Origin: DATAPD01 sp036265385
GTDB lineage: Bacteria > Acidobacteriota > Terriglobia > Terriglobales > Acidobacteriaceae
Assembly (NCBI GenBank): GCA_036265385.1
Contig: DATAPD010000018.1
Span: 49,114 to 113,113, forward strand
Direction: 5' to 3'
DNA length: 64,000 nucleotides
A program made the translations under genes and the position numbers. Of this stretch, positions 8,179-15,631 are shown in pieces (positions within the stretch are counted from its first letter, which is position 1; the number at the start of each line of letters is the position of its first letter). A model generated the notes under the pieces. That model did no database searches and was not told the origin of the DNA. It saw only the letters and a list, made by a program, of their open reading frames with translations.

Positions 8179-9468
8179 CTACCCGACGTCCTCGCTCCAA
8201 TTCTCGAGCGTTTTCTTAACGAGTGCCATGAATTGATCTGCAACCGCGCCATCGATCAGGCGGTGATCATAGCCCAGCGTGAGGTGCACGATCGAGCGAA
8301 TGGCGATGGAATCATTTCCGTCTTTGTCGGTCACGACCATAGGCTGCTTGGTAATTCCACCAACGCCCATGATGGCCGAGTTCGGTTGGTTGATGATTGG
8401 CAGACCGAACACGGCACCGAACTGGCCCGGGTTCGTAATTGTGAACGTGGAACCCTCGACATCGGTGGGCATCAGTTTCTTTGATCGAGCGCGCTCGCCA
8501 AGATCTGTGATACCACGCTGCAGACCGAGGAAATTCAACTCGTCTGCATTCTTCAGGACCGGAACGATCAATCCCCAATCCAGAGCAACCGCAATACCAG
8601 CATTTACGTGCTTGTGATAGCGAACGCCCTCGCCTTCCATGGATGCATTCACGATCGGATATTGTTGTAAGGCGATGATCGCGGCGCGAACGAAGAACGG
8701 CATGAAGGTGAGCCGCGCACCATAACGCTGCTCGAATCCATTTTTTAGCTTGTTGCGCAAATTCACGATGCGAGTCAAATCGACTTCGAACATACAGTGA
8801 ACGTGAGCGCTGGTTCGGCGTGACTCCACCATGCGTTGCGCAATGATTTTGCGCATCTGTGATAGTGGAACCAAGTCGCCCGGTACTGGCGCGGGTTGTG
8901 GAGTTGGTGCTGGTCGGCTTGTCGACGCCGAAGCTGCAGGAGATTTGGAACGGTCCACGAAGTCGAGGATGTCCTGCTTAGTGATACGACCGCCGTTGCC
9001 GGTACCTTGTACTTGAGAGAGGTTCACGTTGTGTTCGCGTGCAAGTTTGCGAACGAGGGGAGAGGATCGAACATCTTCCTCCTCTTCGTCCTCTTGAGAA
9101 GGAGTGGCAGCTTGCGCAGGTGAAGAAGGGGCGGGAGCAGCTGGGGTCGGGGCAGGTGGCGGAGCTGGAGCGGGCGCTTTCTTCTCTGCGGGTGCGGCAG
9201 ACTTGGCGGAAGCTTGCGCGCTTGCGCCGTCACCATCGCCAATCACGCCAACTACTGTGTTGACCTGAACAGTGTTTCCTTCGGTGACTTTGATTTCCTG
9301 CAAAACGCCACTGGCAGGCGCAGGGATTTCGGCGTCAACCTTATCGGTCGAAATTTCAAACAGTGGCTCGTCGCGCTGAACTTTCTCTCCGGGCTTTTTA
9401 AGCCACTTGGTAATAGTGCCCTCAACAATGGATTCTCCCATCTGGGGCATGACAATGTCAGTTGGCAT
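8179..9468 (-). CDS. Dihydrolipoamide acyltransferase, E2 of a 2-oxoacid dehydrogenase
   Basis: A 429-residue E2 component. Residues 1-78 are one lipoyl domain with the lipoyl-lysine motif STDKVDA (Lys about 43). An Ala/Pro-rich linker follows (about 80-145), then the peripheral subunit-binding domain ('SSPLVRKLAREHNVNLSQ'). The C-terminal catalytic domain ends with the acyltransferase motif 'YDHRLIDGAVA'. It transfers the acyl group from lipoate to CoA. E1-alpha and E1-beta are encoded upstream on the same strand and lipB is nearby. The ATG at 9468 has GGAAGGA 5 bases upstream; an in-frame start 18 codons earlier lies within the likely promoter. Substrate (pyruvate, branched-chain or 2-oxoglutarate) is unresolved. 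No E3 gene is present. Confidence 0.9.
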   Translation of the reverse strand: MPTDIVMPQMGESIVEGTITKWLKKPGEKVQRDEPLFEISTDKVDAEIPAPASGVLQEIKVTEGNTVQVNTVVGVIGDGDGASAQASAKSAAPAEKKAPAPAPPPAPTPAAPAPSSPAQAATPSQEDEEEEDVRSSPLVRKLAREHNVNLSQVQGTGNGGRITKQDILDFVDRSKSPAASASTSRPAPTPQPAPVPGDLVPLSQMRKIIAQRMVESRRTSAHVHCMFEVDLTRIVNLRNKLKNGFEQRYGARLTFMPFFVRAAIIALQQYPIVNASMEGEGVRYHKHVNAGIAVALDWGLIVPVLKNADELNFLGLQRGITDLGERARSKKLMPTDVEGSTFTITNPGQFGAVFGLPIINQPNSAIMGVGGITKQPMVVTDKDGNDSIAIRSIVHLTLGYDHRLIDGAVADQFMALVKKTLENWSEDVG

Positions 9469-9520
9469 AAGTCCTTCCGTACCTGCCCTGATTTCAACCA
9501 CGAGGCAAGCACAAACCTTC

Positions 9521-9526
9521 ATTATA
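9521..9526 (-). promoter_or_regulatory. Candidate -10 element for the E2 gene
   Basis: On the minus strand, TATAAT lies about 50 bases before the E2 start codon, just past the stem-loop at 9531-9556. No good -35 was found. It suggests E2 can be transcribed separately from the genes upstream. Confidence 0.35.
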
Positions 9527-9530
9527 TAAG

Positions 9531-9556
9531 AGAGGCTCCTGTGGTTCGGAGCCTCT
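9531..9556 (-). terminator. Stem-loop after the cytochrome c gene
   Basis: AGAGGCTCC (9531-9539) pairs with GGAGCCTCT (9548-9556). On the minus strand it is followed by an A/T-rich but not pure T tract. It lies between the cytochrome stop and the E2 gene. Confidence 0.5.
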
Positions 9557-9575
9557 GGGCTAGTGACTTGAAGCC

Positions 9576-10136
9576 TCAGTGCTCATCGTGGTGATGCTCT
9601 GATGCCTTGTCTGGCGTTGGCGGTTCTGTGCCGGTGGAGGTTTTCCAGAACTCCTGGGCTTGTGGTGGAAGTTTTTCCAGTTGTGTTAGAAACGCAGTGA
9701 CCTTCCACATGTCTTGAGCACTCATAGTTTTGCCCCATGCGGGCATGCCGGTATAGCGGACCCCGGTGCGAATCGCATAGAAGACGTGCCAATCAGGATC
9801 ATCCAGAGGGTGTTGAATGAGCTGGGGAGCCGGAGGATAGAAAGAGGCTCCGAAATCAGAAGCCTTGCGATCCAGTCCACCATGACAACCAGCGCAGTTC
9901 ATCGTGTAAAGCTTCATGCCGTCGATCAGGGTTTCTGGAGCCTGCGGCAAAGGATTCGAATCGCGAGGGGCACGACGTTCCATAGCAGCATCCAGTGCGT
10001 TCATCGCGATCCGGCGTTCCAGCGCAGTGGGGCTGGCATCTGCGTGGGTAGGAAACAAACCCAGCAGGGCGAGACTGAGACCACCAAATGCTAACAAGAT
10101 GAGCGTGACGACGATTCCGAGTAGAAAATTACGCAT
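9576..10136 (-). CDS. Membrane-anchored monoheme cytochrome c
   Basis: A 186-residue protein with an N-terminal membrane helix or uncleaved signal ('LLGIVVTLILLAFGGLSLAL') and one CxxCH haem site ('MNCAGCHGGLD'). A candidate distal Met is in 'YTGMPAWGKTM'. It ends in a His-rich tail (HHHDEH) that may bind metal. The fold should be a class I cytochrome c facing the periplasm, carrying electrons to an unknown partner. The ATG at 10136 has GAGGAG 4 bases upstream. It sits between the E1-beta and E2 genes of a cytoplasmic dehydrogenase, an unusual place for a periplasmic electron carrier, and is followed by a stem-loop. Confidence 0.85.
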   Translation of the reverse strand: MRNFLLGIVVTLILLAFGGLSLALLGLFPTHADASPTALERRIAMNALDAAMERRAPRDSNPLPQAPETLIDGMKLYTMNCAGCHGGLDRKASDFGASFYPPAPQLIQHPLDDPDWHVFYAIRTGVRYTGMPAWGKTMSAQDMWKVTAFLTQLEKLPPQAQEFWKTSTGTEPPTPDKASEHHHDEH

Positions 10137-10232
10137 AGACTCCTCGCATTCGAGGCTTGGACGAACAACGCTTCATGTTCTTGCGAGTATAGTCGCTTTC
10201 GAAAAGAGGGTTGTCAGCGTGGCATGCCCGCG

Positions 10233-11204
10233 TCAATAAGCCTTTAGCCGTCGAGCCTCGCGCACTACATCGCTTACCTTAGGCAAGAAGAATTCCTCTT
10301 GTGGCGGGGAGAATGGAACGGGTGTGTCGAGTGCTGCGATGCGAACGATAGGTCCATCGAGGTCATCGAAGGCTTCCTCATTGATGATCGCGGCAATCTC
10401 ACCAGCAAGGCCTCCAGTCCGGGGGTGCTCGTGAAGCAAGATCACCTTATTTGTCTTTTTTACTGTCTGGGCGATGGCGTCGCGATCGAGCGGTGAAACG
10501 GTGCGCAGATCAAGGACTTCGAGTTCGACTCCTTCTTTCGCGAGGACTTCTGCGGCTTCCAGCGCGGTAAACACCATGGCGGCATAGGTAATGACGCTGA
10601 GGTCACGGCCTTCGCGAGCCATGCGAGCCTTACCGAGTGGAACAATGTAATCTTCCGCAGGTATCTCTTCCTTGATTCGACGATAGAGGTACTTGTGCTC
10701 AAAGAAAATGACAGGATTGTTGTCGCGAATCGCCGCCTTGATCAGTCCTTTGGCATCGTATGCACTCGCCGGACACACGACCTTTAATCCTGGATTATGT
10801 ACAAACCACATTTCCGGGTTTTGCGAGTGAAATGGTCCGCCATGCACATTGCCGCCGCTCGGACCGCGGATTACTAGAGGTGCCGGCGCATTCCAGCGGT
10901 AGTGCGCCTTTGCCACCATATTCGATATCTGGTTAAAAGCACATCCGATGAAGTCCATGAATTGAAATTCCGCAATGGGGCGCAATCCAGTAAGCGAAGC
11001 GCCGAAAGCGGCACCCACGATTGCAGATTCTGCGATCGGTGTGTCGATGACACGTTCGGGGCCGAAACGATCGATAAACCCATCGGTGACCTTAAATGCG
11101 CCGCCATAGATACCGATGTCTTCGCCGATACAGAAGACAGCGGGATCGCGCTCCATCTCTTCCCAGATTCCCTGGCGGATTGCTTCAAGATATGTGAGTT
11201 GCAT
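10233..11204 (-). CDS. 2-oxoacid dehydrogenase E1 component, beta subunit
   Basis: A 323-residue E1-beta. Family signatures are visible: 'FCIGEDIGIYGGAFKVT' near the N-terminus, 'DTPIAESAIVGAAFG', 'GPSGGNVHGGPFHSQ' and 'RTVSPLDRDAI' followed by 'HEHPRTGGLAGEIAA'. Together with the alpha subunit it forms the thiamine-diphosphate site that decarboxylates a 2-oxoacid and acylates lipoyl-E2. The ATG at 11204 has GGGAG upstream. It lies 19 bases after the E1-alpha gene, so the two subunits are co-transcribed. Family assignment is firm; substrate specificity is not visible. Confidence 0.93.
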   Translation of the reverse strand: MQLTYLEAIRQGIWEEMERDPAVFCIGEDIGIYGGAFKVTDGFIDRFGPERVIDTPIAESAIVGAAFGASLTGLRPIAEFQFMDFIGCAFNQISNMVAKAHYRWNAPAPLVIRGPSGGNVHGGPFHSQNPEMWFVHNPGLKVVCPASAYDAKGLIKAAIRDNNPVIFFEHKYLYRRIKEEIPAEDYIVPLGKARMAREGRDLSVITYAAMVFTALEAAEVLAKEGVELEVLDLRTVSPLDRDAIAQTVKKTNKVILLHEHPRTGGLAGEIAAIINEEAFDDLDGPIVRIAALDTPVPFSPPQEEFFLPKVSDVVREARRLKAY

Positions 11205-11223
11205 TCAGCTCCCAACAACTGGC

Positions 11224-12510
11224 TTATTCCAGGTGGACTGCTGCCTCTGACCTTTTCAACGTTGTATTGTTCGCGCGCCGCACTGTCGGCACTCCATACT
11301 TCGGCTTGATCTCGTGGCAACCGTTCTCGCAATAAGCTCCTGGCGCAGCAGTCCCAGGCTCAGGCATTGGAGAGTTCACGGCGAAGTCTCTGTCGTTTTC
11401 AAGCTGCTTGTCGACATCTTCGATCAGTTGGCGATCTTGGTCAGGCGTCAACCACTTTGTCACATTCACGAGATAATTTTTGAAGCGAGCGACGCAATCT
11501 CTCTTCTTCCAGTAATCGAAGAGCGGTTTTGGAACATATTCCGCAGCATCGTGGATCGCATGGCCTTTCATGCGCATCATTTTTGCTTCGATTAAAGTGG
11601 GTCCTTCGCCCCGACGCGCACGTTCGCAGGCTTCGTGAGCAGCGTCGTACACCTGGCATGCATCGGTACCATCGATGATTACTCCAGGTATACCGTATGC
11701 AATGGCTCGTTCGGCCAGGTCTTTGACTCGAAACTGCATATCGGATGGAGTGGAATAACCCCATAGATTATTTTCAACGAACAGAACCAAGCCGAGATTT
11801 TGCACCGCCGCGAAATTCAAGCCCTCGTAGGTGACGCCAGTTGATTGGCCGCCATCTCCGATGTAGGTCATGACCGCAATGTTCTTGCCTTGAAGGCGCG
11901 CACCCAGAGCCACTCCTGCCAAAACTGGAATTAAATCGCCCAGCGTCGAGATGGGCGCAACTACATTGTGCTCATCGATGTCGCCAAAATGGGATGAAGC
12001 ATCGCGGCCCTTCGTGGGTGATCCGGCTTTGGCCATGTACTGCATCATGATGTCGCTTGGCGCAAAGCCGCGTACCAGCAATGAACCCTGATTGCGAATC
12101 ATGGGTCCCAGCCACTCTTCTTTTTTCAATGCATACGCAGACGCACATGAGCAGGCCTCCTGCCCAAGACCGAAGTAAACTCCACCAACCACCTTGCTTT
12201 GTTTGTAGAGGTTCTCCAGCGCTGCTTCCATTTTGCGGTTCAATAACATCCAGCGGTAGAGCTCGATGTGCTGCTGCTTTGTGAGGTATTTCGACTCGCG
12301 GATCGGAGGCACGGGCGCAGAGAGATCGCCTGTAACCTCGTATCGCACCTCGTCGCCAACGTGTATTTGTTTTACTGAAAACTGTGGGCGTTCCAGACGC
12401 CAGTCGGGAATCGTGTATGTGCGATGGGCTGAGTTCAAATTCTCGGAGGGCCGCGAGGTTCTGGAAATCGAGCGCTGGATTTTGTTAGTGGGTTTCTTCT
12501 TCTTGGCCAT
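11224..12510 (-). CDS. 2-oxoacid dehydrogenase E1 component, alpha subunit
   Basis: A 428-residue E1-alpha. It has the thiamine-diphosphate motif beginning 'GDGGQSTGVTYEGLNFA' and ending about 30 residues later with 'VENNLWGYS', plus phosphorylation-loop-like 'SHFGDIDEHNV'. About 70 N-terminal residues precede the conserved domain, starting with a Lys-rich 'MAKKKKPTNK' stretch. ATG 12510 is preferred; a GTG four codons earlier is also possible and neither has a clear Shine-Dalgarno. It starts the E1 operon, divergently from the cytochrome gene at 12661, so both promoters lie in 12511-12660. The C-terminus after about residue 390 is low in conservation. Confidence 0.9.
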   Translation of the reverse strand: MAKKKKPTNKIQRSISRTSRPSENLNSAHRTYTIPDWRLERPQFSVKQIHVGDEVRYEVTGDLSAPVPPIRESKYLTKQQHIELYRWMLLNRKMEAALENLYKQSKVVGGVYFGLGQEACSCASAYALKKEEWLGPMIRNQGSLLVRGFAPSDIMMQYMAKAGSPTKGRDASSHFGDIDEHNVVAPISTLGDLIPVLAGVALGARLQGKNIAVMTYIGDGGQSTGVTYEGLNFAAVQNLGLVLFVENNLWGYSTPSDMQFRVKDLAERAIAYGIPGVIIDGTDACQVYDAAHEACERARRGEGPTLIEAKMMRMKGHAIHDAAEYVPKPLFDYWKKRDCVARFKNYLVNVTKWLTPDQDRQLIEDVDKQLENDRDFAVNSPMPEPGTAAPGAYCENGCHEIKPKYGVPTVRRANNTTLKRSEAAVHLE

Positions 12511-12660
12511 GCGGGAAGCCACGCAAGATGCTAACGCTATGATGGCGTTCCTGTCACGTTATCGGCCTAGGAACGAGAGTTGTCTCTTATTTATTTGATG
12601 ATGGTTCCAGGCGATACAATCGAAACAATCCGCACTTGAAATTCGAACGTTGGGGAAGCA

Positions 12661-13562
12661 ATGCTCCGAAAGATTTTGGTTTGGATAGGCTATCTGTTCG
12701 GTGTTCTTGTAGCGCTTGCGGTGTGTTACGGCAGCTATGTTTACGTTCGCAGTGAGAAGATCCTGAGCACGAAGTACGATGCGCCTCCAACAACTCTTGT
12801 AATTCCAACTGACAGTCAGTCAATCGCTCGCGGGGAACATTTGGCAAGAGCGGTCACATCCTGTGTCCTTTGCCACGGGGAAGGCCTGGCCGGGAAAGTT
12901 TATGTTGATATGGGGCCGGTCGGACTCGTCGCCGGCCCCAACCTCACGCGCGGCAAAGGTGGCGTTGGAGCTACCTTGACCGATGCTGACTGGGTACGGG
13001 CGGTTCGCCATGGTGTTCGTCCGGATGGGACGTCCCTCATCATTATGCCGAGCGAGGTATTCACCTATTTATCGGCGGAAGACCTGGGCTCCATCATTGC
13101 ATACGCGAAGCAGTTGCCTCCCGTTGAACAAGAGGTGCCAGAAACGCATTTTCGGCCGTTGGGGCGCTGGTTGCTGAGTCGAGGCAAGATGCCAATCCTG
13201 GTTGCACCAAAGACACCTCGCGTGGAACTAATGCCGTCTGTGCCCCGTGAAACCACCAAAGAGTACGGGAGTATCTCGCAGATGTTGCGGGATGCCATGG
13301 ATGTCACGGGTTTGGTCTATCAGGTGGGCGGGTTGCCGGTCCTCCGAGTGCGCCACCTGCTTCGAATTTGACACCGGAAAATTTAGGCAGCTGGACGGAA
13401 GCGCAGTTCACGCGCGCAGTCCGTGAAGGCAAGGACGAGAATGGGGGCACCCTCGACGAGTTGATGCCATCGAAGACATTCCATGGCATGACTGACGATG
13501 AGGTTCACGCACTCTGGCTTTACATACGCAGTGTTCCGCCAAAGCCCTTTGGGCATAAGTAA
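12661..13562 (+). pseudogene. Diheme cytochrome c gene with a single-base frameshift
   Basis: The first frame starts at ATG 12661 (GGGGAAG upstream), has an N-terminal membrane helix and one haem site ('SCVLCHGEG', distal Met in 'LIIMPSEVF'), and then stops at 13371 after about 40 unlike-family residues. In the -1 frame the same DNA reads 'YLADVAGCHGCHGFGLSGG', a second haem site, and continues through 'NLTPENLGSWTEAQFT' to a natural stop at 13562. Adding one G to the GGG run at 13267-13269 would restore 'KEYGEYLADVAGC' and a diheme protein of about 300 residues. It is either a real inactivating deletion or a homopolymer sequencing error. The intact family donates or accepts electrons beside membrane dehydrogenases. 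Confidence 0.85.
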
Positions 13563-13584
13563 AATTGATGTGCGGGAAGTAGGA

Positions 13585-14367
13585 TCAGGCCCAGGCGCTT
13601 GAGTCATCGCCATGGAGTTTGCGCAGTTCTTCAGGAGCTTTGACTGGAACTCCGACCTGTGGGCCCAAGAGAGCATCGAGCGTTTCGAGCCAAAGCATTT
13701 GAGATTGGAACACTGTTCCGAAATTGCGGGAAAGTGCTTCTGCAACAGCGCCGGAATCGACATGCTTGCCAAGTTCTTTGCTCATTGATGTAACCGGTTT
13801 ATCTTCAATTCCACAAGGAACGATCAAATCGAAGTAACTCAGATCGGTGTTCACGTTCAGCGCAAATCCATGGGATGTCACGAAATGAGAAATGTGGACA
13901 CCGATGGCTGCGATTTTGGCTTCATCGCCAGTTTCGACTTCCGTCCAGACACCCGTCAGGCCTGCAACACGTTTGGTCGAAATCCGAAAGTCGGCACAGG
14001 TGCGGATGAGTACTTCTTCGAGTCGCCGGACATAATCGACAGCACCCAAAGTTTTTCGTTTTCCGTCGGGCAGAGCATACCCGCGCAGATCAAAGATCGG
14101 GTAACCGACCAATTGGCCTGGTCCGTGGAATGTGACATCGCCACCGCGGTTCGTATCAAAGACCTCAACTCCGCGCCTCACGAGCTCTTCGGGGGATGCC
14201 AGGATGTTTTTCTCCTTTGCGTTTCGTCCGAGCGTTATGACTGGAGTGTGTTCGAGCAGAAGTAAAACGTCGCCAATTCGACCTTCTTTACGCAGTTCGA
14301 CCAAGCGCCCTTGAAGCTTTAATGCGGTGGCGAAATCAAGTTGGCCGAGATGGAGAACGGAAATCAT
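13585..14367 (-). CDS. lipB: Octanoyl-[ACP]:protein N-octanoyltransferase
   Basis: A 260-residue LipB. Family motifs are clear: 'RGGDVTFHGPGQLVGYP' (about 74-90), 'GDEAKIAAIGVHIS' with the conserved Lys (about 151), and 'IVPCGIEDKPVTSM' with the catalytic Cys (about 185). It moves octanoate from acyl carrier protein to the lipoyl lysine of E2 and H proteins, the first step of lipoate assembly. It is close to the E2 gene that would be its substrate. It is convergent with the damaged cytochrome gene and downstream of hemB on the same strand. About 40 residues follow the catalytic domain. No lipA is in this window. Confidence 0.93.
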   Translation of the reverse strand: MISVLHLGQLDFATALKLQGRLVELRKEGRIGDVLLLLEHTPVITLGRNAKEKNILASPEELVRRGVEVFDTNRGGDVTFHGPGQLVGYPIFDLRGYALPDGKRKTLGAVDYVRRLEEVLIRTCADFRISTKRVAGLTGVWTEVETGDEAKIAAIGVHISHFVTSHGFALNVNTDLSYFDLIVPCGIEDKPVTSMSKELGKHVDSGAVAEALSRNFGTVFQSQMLWLETLDALLGPQVGVPVKAPEELRKLHGDDSSAWA

Positions 14368-14411
14368 TTTGCGATTTCAGATGTTCGATTGTTTTGAACT
14401 TCGCTTGGACC

Positions 14412-15434
14412 TCACGCAAGCAAGCGAGCCGCATCTTTCGCGTAGTAAGTGAGGATAATGCTCGCTCCAGCGCGACGAATCGACAGCAGAGATTCCATCA
14501 TGACGCGGTCACGATCGATCCAGTTATTTCGAGCGGCGGCCTCAATCATCGCGTACTCGCCGGAAACCTGGTATGCCGCCAAAGGCAAGTCGAATCGCTC
14601 CCGAGCAGCAGCAATCACGTCGAGATAGGGCATGGCTGGTTTCACCATGATCATGTCTGCGCCCTCTTCTACGTCGAGTTCGATCTCATGCATTGCTTCC
14701 CGAATATTCGCAGGATCCATCTGATACGAACGGCGATCTCCAAACTGTGGTGCGGAGTCGGCTGCTTCGCGAAATGGCCCATAAAAACCCGAAGCGAATT
14801 TGGCTGCATAAGCGAGAATTGGAGTATTCGAAAAGCCTGCCGCGTCGAGCGCTTTGCGAATTGCAGAGACACGTCCATCCATCATGTCAGATGGGGCAGA
14901 GATGTCGACTCCTGCTCGGACCTGGGAAACTGCTGTCTTAGCCAAGAGTTCAAGGCTCGCATCATTGACGATTTCGTATTCAGTAGTGGCCGGTGGCGTT
15001 GCCACCGCTGCGCCCAAAGATTGCGGAGCCGCTTTCACGACTCCACAGTGGCCGTGGGATGTGTATTCACAGAGACAAACATCCCCCATGATCACGAGAT
15101 TCGGCAATTCGCGTTTGATGGCCCTAGCCGCTTGCTGAACGATTCCGTCATCCGCCCAGGCGCCGGTCGCCATCTCATCTTTCAATTCGGGTAGTCCGAA
15201 CAAAATCACGGATGGTACGCCGAGAGAAGATGCTTGCTGGGCTTCTTTGACTGCTTCATCGACCGAGAGATTGAATACTCCCGGCATGGAGCGCACTTCC
15301 TTTCTCACGCCAGCTCCGGGACAAACAAACATCGGATAAACGAAGTTTTCAGGGGTGAGGTGTGTTTCCCGCACCATGGAACGTAGGGTTTCAGTGCGGC
15401 GCAGGCGGCGAAGGCGCGTGATCGGAAACGCCAT
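14412..15434 (-). CDS. hemB: Porphobilinogen synthase (delta-aminolevulinate dehydratase)
   Basis: A 340-residue HemB, the usual length. It condenses two 5-aminolevulinate molecules to porphobilinogen in tetrapyrrole synthesis. 'DVCLCEYTSHGHCG' carries the three Cys of the zinc-type site. The two active-site lysines are in 'AYAAKFASGFYGPFR' and 'MIMVKPAMPYLD'. The pocket 'REYQMDPANIREA' segment is present as 'RRSYQMDPANIREA'. The start at 15434 follows a short gap from a coding-like remnant on the same strand. Several cytochrome c genes in this window create demand for haem, but there is no visible co-regulation. Confidence 0.96.
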   Translation of the reverse strand: MAFPITRLRRLRRTETLRSMVRETHLTPENFVYPMFVCPGAGVRKEVRSMPGVFNLSVDEAVKEAQQASSLGVPSVILFGLPELKDEMATGAWADDGIVQQAARAIKRELPNLVIMGDVCLCEYTSHGHCGVVKAAPQSLGAAVATPPATTEYEIVNDASLELLAKTAVSQVRAGVDISAPSDMMDGRVSAIRKALDAAGFSNTPILAYAAKFASGFYGPFREAADSAPQFGDRRSYQMDPANIREAMHEIELDVEEGADMIMVKPAMPYLDVIAAARERFDLPLAAYQVSGEYAMIEAAARNNWIDRDRVMMESLLSIRRAGASIILTYYAKDAARLLA

Positions 15435-15446
15435 AATGACTCGATT

Positions 15447-15608
15447 TTAGCAGCGCCAGCTGAAGGTTCCTTGTGTTTTCACATCACTTGAGGCTGTGAT
15501 CTGAATCACCTGGTCGAGCGGGGGCACAGCGAGGACCCCACTGATGCCAACCTTAGTACGGAAGTAACTCCCCGGCACCCACTTGTAATCTAACCCTCCC
15601 ACCTTCAC
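15447..15608 (-). pseudogene. Coding-like remnant upstream of hemB
   Basis: The minus-strand frame from GTG 15608 to TAA 15447 gives 53 residues including 'VGGLDYKWVPGSYFRTKVG' and 'LDQVIQITASSDVKTQGTF', ending WRC. The alternating hydrophobic pattern looks like the last strands of an Ig-like or pilus-type beta domain rather than random translation. The open frame continues upstream beneath the start of the histidine-kinase gene, without a convincing start or Shine-Dalgarno. It is best read as the 3' end of a decayed gene, or possibly a small unannotated gene. Family not recognised. Confidence 0.35.
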
Positions 15609-15631
15609 GGAGTTAGAGTACACGGAGGCGC

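Noticed and set aside
14322..15194. 290-codon + strand frame over hemB.
   Set aside because: Antisense to a certain hemB, no family motif and no ribosome-binding site.
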